64,000 nt of DNA, from the NCBI RefSeq assembly GCF_002127325.2, contig NC_035446.2, positions 161,355,878 through 161,419,877 of the forward strand, read 5' to 3'. A model generated the notes under the pieces. It ran no database searches and was not told the origin of the DNA. It saw only the letters and a program-made list of their open reading frames with translations. Within the stretch, counting starts at the first letter, position 1, and each line of letters starts with the position of its first letter. A program made the position numbers and the translations under genes. Source of the DNA: Helianthus annuus. Its lineage: Eukaryota > Streptophyta > Magnoliopsida > Asterales > Asteraceae. Below, piece by piece: positions 58,601 through 64,000 of this stretch.

Positions 58601-58608
58601 GTTATTAT

Positions 58609-61049
58609 TGAAAAACAAAGTTATTTTAAATTTTTATATAGCAACTACTAGCCCAACAACTATCCCCAGTCATAAAATACAAATTTCTTCCTTTTGGTCT
58701 CTCACCCTCGTTCTTTTGCCACTAAGAAAAGGAAGAAGAAATGTTAAAAAATAAGTTTTAATTTTGTCAAGTAACAGCCCAGTTGATACTTGATGTTGGT
58801 TTTTTTTTTTTTTTTTTCGAATTTGTTGACCGGCCACCTCTATATTGCTATTTCGTGAATAATCAAACTATTGTGTCGTCCAGCGACAAAACTAATACTT
58901 AATATTTGTAACTAATTATGACCATAATGCTTTAATTAAGTCAATCAAATTGTTTTAGTCAAATGAATATATTACTTAAGAAAATTATATAGACAAGATT
59001 TAGTACAGTTATCTTTATTATAATTAGCATGTATGATTAGATTAGGTTTCCATTGTTATTATCAGAATTGTAAGTGCATTACGCGCTTTTGATTACTCAC
59101 AAGTTAATATTAATTAGGTGGTGAAATAGTTTCATAAATTAGGTCGCCCCACCGCAGAGCGCGGGTGTAAACTATTAGTTTCATCTTTTTTTTTTTTTTT
59201 TTTTTTTCGAACGGCAACCATAGTTTCATCTAAATTGTAAATGAATTCAACTAGAGAATTGGTATCTTTGACTACTCTTTTTGTTATTGCATTTGATACC
59301 CTGTCTTCGCCCCCACCCGCACTACCACCATTGCCCACATCTCCACCTCCATTGCCAATGTCATCACTCTCTACATCTGTCGTCGGCCACCACAATGGCC
59401 ATCATTGCAGGTGCGGATCCAAGCTTTGGCTTGGCTGGGCGGGGTCCCCCGTTGAAAAAAAATTAGTGTATTTTCGAGGTAAAAATCCCGACTGCACCTC
59501 TTGAAAATTTGATTGAACCCTTTGTTTGCACCCCCAGAAAATAATTCCTGTGTCCGCCAATGCTTCGTTGTCACCGCCACCCTCACCAACCTGCCAACTT
59601 TTTTTTTGAACGACAGTCTAATTATCTACTTCTAAATACTCACATACAAGCACCTTGCGAGATTTGAAGCTTCCACCTCTTGGATAGAGGAAACATGCAA
59701 ACTGTTGTGCACGTGCAGATGCGGCGGAGCTTCCTTAGGGCCAGGCGTGTCCCCCCTCCCCCCCCCCCCCAATTTTTTCGATTTGTAGCGTTAATTTTAC
59801 CGAAAAATTTTGATTTTGTTTTGTGGTGTAAAATATTAGATTTTGAGAGTCCGCCCCCTGGTTTTAAGTTCAAGATCAGCTAATGGACGGAGGTAAAAAA
59901 AAGGAGGCACATGGGTGATTATGGTGATGGTGCTAAAGGCGCGAGGAGGGGGTTGCATCGACCGATGGCAACGACAACACCCAGTGGATGGTGGCTATAA
60001 TGACGTATTACAATTTCTTATACATGTTTACTTACAATAAAACTAAATATATTAATATGTTATGTGATATAAATTTTGTTTAGAACAACATATAACATTA
60101 ACAATACCCTTAACTTTATTATAATAATAATAATAATTAGTAGATTTCTAAAATGAGTTTAATGTGGTATTATTAATAACCAACCCCCCCCCCCCCCCTC
60201 CCCAAACAAAAAAAAAAGTAATTGTAATCGAAAAAATCAAATAATATGATATTAAATACAAGATTGCGGTTTTTTATATGACTTATTAAAGAATACGATT
60301 AGGTCGGAATGAAAGGGTTTTCAAAGGCAAGATTGCGTCGTTTTTCAAGATCGTAGATGTTATCAAAGAAACTTCGTTTCTATGGATTAAGATAGGTTTA
60401 ACCGTTTAAGTTTCAATGTATTAACAGGAACACATGATGCAAATTTGATGATGTAATTGTATAAGAGTGTATCTGTGACCTCTTTTAGGGGTTTTTTTTT
60501 GGAATGGTATTTCGTTTGTTGTTAAAAAAAAAGATACAATTTAAACTGATATGATCCTAGTATGTAGCTTATAAATGGAAGGAGTGAAAGAAAACTTATT
60601 TACAAAATATCAAATTCATAAAAATTGTTTTAAGTGTAAGTTCGACAATGACCTAACATGTCTCATCGTTTAAAATCAATACTCGGAGACCTGCCAGTCA
60701 TTCGTAGACTCTTGTACATTTTTTATTTACCTCAAGTATAATTATTTTCAACATCTTATTATCACACTTTTATACTATATATAGTATAACGTTTAAAGGT
60801 TTTACACTGGGACACGGGAGAGATCCTTTTCTTTCTTTCTTTGTTTTTTTTTTTTTTTCACTAGTCAATGTATCAAACAATTTTATATTATATAACTAAA
60901 CAAAAAGCAACTTGGGGTTGCCTCTTTAGAATTAAAAGTTGTGACTTTTAAAAAACCACCAACACATACCCTTTGCTTAATTATTATCTATTGTACAAAT
61001 ATACAAAAGGTGCCTTTTAACGTCACTTAGATTGCCTTAAACATACCGA
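58609..61049. other. Intergenic repeats, no gene supported
   Basis: Poly-T tracts (58800, 59190), a CCACC-rich stretch (59300-59400) whose ORFs are low complexity, two segments with common plant repeat style (59405-59565 with GTGCGGATCC and TGTCCGCC; 59715-59885 with GGCGTGTCCCCCC and GTCCGCCCCC), a poly-C tract (60184-60201) and AT-rich sequence. Nothing coding seen. Confidence 0.5.
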
Positions 61050-61292
61050 AGAACCAAGAAATCAAGTTCAGGCCGAAGCCTGTAAATGAAGATTTGGATC
61101 TTGTTAGAGGTTGAGAGAGTTTCCTGCAAAACAGAAAACCGTTAGGCTCGCCGCAGAGATGGGAGGGCCACTCTGCGACCACCCTCCGGCGTGAGGATAA
61201 GTATTGGTAGAGAGAGAAAATAGAGAGAGAAAATAGGGACGAAGGTTCAGAGAAATCGTACTTGGATTTGTACTTGTAGGGGTATTTATAAT
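61050..61292 (-). other. Possible truncated LTR or promoter fragment
   Basis: On the minus strand a TATAAATA (about 61282-61289) is followed about 150 bp later by CTGTTTTGCAG and GAAACTCTCTCAACCTC, like a transcribed leader with a splice acceptor. It is cut by the family 1 LTR at 61293. No second copy in the window. Confidence 0.3.
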
Positions 61293-61917
61293 TGTAGGTC
61301 CCTTTTCGCGGAGGATTACGAACCTAAACCTTGTTATACAAACCTACTAGCGAGTGCGGAATCCAAGCTAGCAAGCAAACCGAGTTAGTAGCAAGAAGAG
61401 AAACAAACACACAAAGATTCACCGATTAACACAACTTGTATTAATGCAATGAGGGTTCGGTTACAAGCTCAATGTTTACAGAAGTGTTCTATAAACTCTC
61501 TAAGTGTGTGAGTGAGTTCTGGGCAGAATGCTCTCTAAGCTTCTATCTCTCGGGTGTGTGAAAATGGCAGAACTCTAGAACTCTCAACACATGCATGGGT
61601 ATATATACCCAGCTCAGCAGGTCTGCTCGAAGGATTCGACAGATGGTCCGAAGGATCATCTGTCGACCACATGTTACACGAAAGATCAGCATGGACCTCG
61701 AAGGATCATCCTTCGAGGTCTAATGGTCGAACCATATCTTTCGATCACCTCGAAGGATCAGGTGTATCCTTCGAGGCTATCCTTCGATCAGAACATCTTT
61801 CAACTGTTGTCCAAGTCAAACCGGAGGATGGTTGACTTGGTCAACTTACAACACAAATCAGGACATCGTTTATATCAGACCGAATACAGACAAAGTACAG
61901 ACACAAGTGCACCAACA
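61293..61917 (-). repeat. 3' LTR of copia family 1, copy 3
   Basis: On the minus strand from TGTTGGTGCAC (61917) to GGGACCTACA (61293), 625 bp, homologous to the LTRs at 1937-2681 and 7542-9741. No PBS next to the 61293 end and a purine tract next to 61917 show it is a 3' LTR. TATATATA at 61600-61607. The U3 part (61625-61800) has many TCGAAGGAT words. Confidence 0.88.
61625..61800. repeat. TCGAAGGAT motif cluster in the copy 3 LTR
   Basis: At least eight TCGAAGGAT or complementary ATCCTTCGA words; one pair forms a palindrome with arms CCTCGAAGGAT and ATCCTTCGAGG near 61697-61719. Confidence 0.85.
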
Positions 61918-63838
61918 AACTCCCCCTTGGCTGTAGCTTTGTCTTTGATCTCTAAGCTTTGTCTTGTTCTTCTAAAAGTGTAGACTTGTCTGGAACTTCG
62001 ACAGTCTTTGGTCTTCAGGTCTTCAAGACTCTGATGTCCTATCATGTCTTCAATGCCGGAGGATCTTCAAAGTCTTCACGTCTTGAAAGTAGAGAGTGTA
62101 TCAACAAACTACCCGTATCATGTAGGAAGTGTGTTGACAAACTCCCCCTTAACATAAGCTCCCCCTTGAGTTATGCTCGTGAAATACTTTAACTTTATGA
62201 AGTAAGATCCTTCGAGGTGATGATGATGGCCAGCGGCAACTCGATCATCTTCATTCATTGAGTGCCTTCGTGTCTTCATTCCAAAGCTCGTCAACGACCA
62301 TGTTCTCCTAGCCTTTAGAATCTGCACATGCAAGAAATCTAAACGCGTAATGAGAACAATTGCTTGGAATATAGTATAAACAAATGACACACGAATGACC
62401 ATGTCATAATCAAACACCGTCCGACAGTTTGAAAGTTTAATAAAATTTGTCAATTTTAGTTTTTAGCTTTCAAAACATGCAAATTTCGACCGTTTATGAA
62501 GATTTAGTCAGTTCGGTTTTCAGTCAGGTTTCAGGTAACGAAGACTTGAGCTCCAACATCGTACGATCGAAAATAAAGCAGAAATAAAATCTTTTTGGCT
62601 TTTATAAAGTTTATATTAAAACAAGCCTAAAATCTTTTTGGTATTTTTGAAATTAAAAGACAACAATTTAAAATCCTTTGAGTGTTATCAAACGACATCA
62701 CCGCTAATGTCGTGCTGATATGCACCAAACGACGAAACTGTTTAAAAGAAATAATAAAAGTTAAACAGTAAATAAATAAATATATACAAACATTCTTTTT
62801 GCGAGTTTCGAGGGTAAGAGAATCATATCAGTGTACGGTCATGCCAAAACACTCTTGTTGTTCAGTTAGTTAACATTAAGATAAGCATCCTATAACAATT
62901 ATCGGTATTGTTGTCCACTTAAGCTCAACTTATCAGATGTAATCATGGCGAGGGGATACGTTAAGGTATGATTTATACTTACCGACCGGTGTTCATCCAT
63001 ATCACGACACATTCCCGTATCAAGGTATGCACGAGTGTTCATCTTACCGGTGAGTATACCGATTATCATCTGTTTGACCGTATAAATTGTGAGATACTCA
63101 CTTATTTTGATTTGAAAACAAGTCCTATGTGATATAATCACTTATTGATGAGGAACTTGATTTTCGTATGCATGAGGGCACAGGTGCAAGTCCGTGAACA
63201 GGTCAGTACTTTCGTACAGCAGAGAGACGAACTTGACACCCGGATAAATGTGATATTTTATCACTTATTTGATTTGGACATGTGATTGTTTATCACTTAT
63301 TGAGGTCGAATGCAATATGCAATATGTACACGTATGTATAGTATCATGGAAGATCTAGACTTGCGTCCCCGTTATTTTTCGGTAAAAGATACAACCATGA
63401 TACCCAGATGATAAGCAGCATAAAGACCGAATATCTCAGAACCTCGGCAATCTATCAAACGAAATTTCGGTACTAAGACCATATGCCAATGAATGGTTCC
63501 CACCTGGTCTTCAGTCGATTAAGATTTATATCACCCTGCACACTTTAAAATGATTGTGAGCCTACCGATACATCTTATATAGAGCTGCTTATCGTTTTTC
63601 ATTTAAGGTTTAAAGAGGTTTGGATAGACCACTGATGTACTATCACTTTCTCTTTTGCTCGCCAGGAAACTCATTTTTGTTTTTCTATTGTTTTTGTGTT
63701 TTTGAATTTTTCGATGTTTTTGGATTTTCAGATTTTTGGATATACTCCCCCTAAAATCAATAAACTAAGATAAATTTAAAACACACAAAGATATTTTCAA
63801 AAATGATTTTCCGATGTTGGTTTACTCTTGTGCTTGAC
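61918..63838 (-). other. 3' untranslated region of family 1 copy 3
   Basis: Collinear with 5765-7541 read in reverse, including the purine tracts (plus-strand ACTCCCCCTT at 61919-61928, and again near 62141 and 62160) and an exon-like block (about 62165-62335). No domain-bearing ORF. Confidence 0.75.
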
Positions 63839-64000
63839 CTTAATGCCGTTTACCAAAATTAAGTTTTATCAGAAAAGATTTAACAAATTTTGGAAAAATG
63901 AGTTGGCATGTCGGTAAGCGGTGCGAACCATGACAACATTGATGAGTTTCACATTGAAACAATCACGTGTGAGGTGATATCCGAGATCAACGTGTCAGGT
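63839..64000 (-). pseudogene. End of copia pol (RNase H tail), family 1 copy 3, partial
   Basis: The minus strand matches the last 55 codons of the pol relic at 4137-5764 (NGIKVK near the end) but is frameshifted and carries stops. Continues beyond the right edge. Confidence 0.75.

Noticed and set aside
59132..59504. Pro- or Gly-rich ORFs on both strands
   Set aside because: Low-complexity CCACC/GGTGG sequence and poly-T translated as Lys; no conserved motif.

Overview
The window is plant nuclear DNA: intron-bearing genes, a TIR-NBS-LRR resistance-gene relic with a C-JID tail, a NIMIN-type immune regulator, and Ty1/copia, Ty3/gypsy, LINE, CACTA, hAT-, Harbinger- and foldback-type elements. 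The sequence style of the copia and TNL genes resembles Asteraceae (daisy family), but I cannot prove the family without a search. Most of the 64 kb is nested transposable elements; only one host gene (NIMIN-like, 55919-56251, minus) looks intact.

Layout. 1-2681: 5' end of a minus-strand copia element (family 1) that runs off the left edge (gag, leader with a repeated motif, PBS, 5' LTR). 2682-4136: repeat debris and a 518-bp foldback MITE. 4137-9741: 5'-truncated plus-strand family 1 copy (decayed RT-RNase H, long 3' region, 3' LTR), its LTR split by a gypsy solo LTR with a 5-bp TSD. 9742-11209: minus-strand gypsy gag relic with a candidate short LTR. 11679-19785: TNL pseudogene whose last intron holds a young Ale/Retrofit-like copia (13946-18576, TSD CTCGG). 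20164-21732: 5'-truncated L1-type LINE with a 16-bp TSD. 22255-24354: two MITEs with clear TSDs.

25254-35004 is a complete CACTA (En/Spm) element with TSD TGT, a TNP2-type transposase gene and a TNPA-like second gene, both intact when spliced, plus a nested hAT MITE. 35355-36722 holds a foldback MITE and a SINE-like dimer. 37188-42974 is bounded by 23-bp inverted repeats and contains a minus-strand LTR of a second copia family, non-coding interior, and a striking array of about 22 hairpins (41523-42885; one more at 40890) with a fixed 6-nt loop and compensatory stem changes. 43032-55198 is a tandem of family 2 copia: a truncated pol plus LTR, then an LTR-LTR junction, then a complete element with a 1349-residue intact polyprotein. 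55919-56251 is the NIMIN-like gene. 56860-61292 is repeats and a hAT MITE. 61293-64000 is the 3' end of another minus-strand family 1 copy leaving the right edge.

How it works together: the autonomous candidates are the CACTA element (own transposase and accessory protein) and the family 2 copia. The LTR elements, LINE and MITEs record repeated insertion into a resistance-gene neighbourhood and have broken the TNL gene. The least explained signal is the hairpin array next to the family 2 elements.
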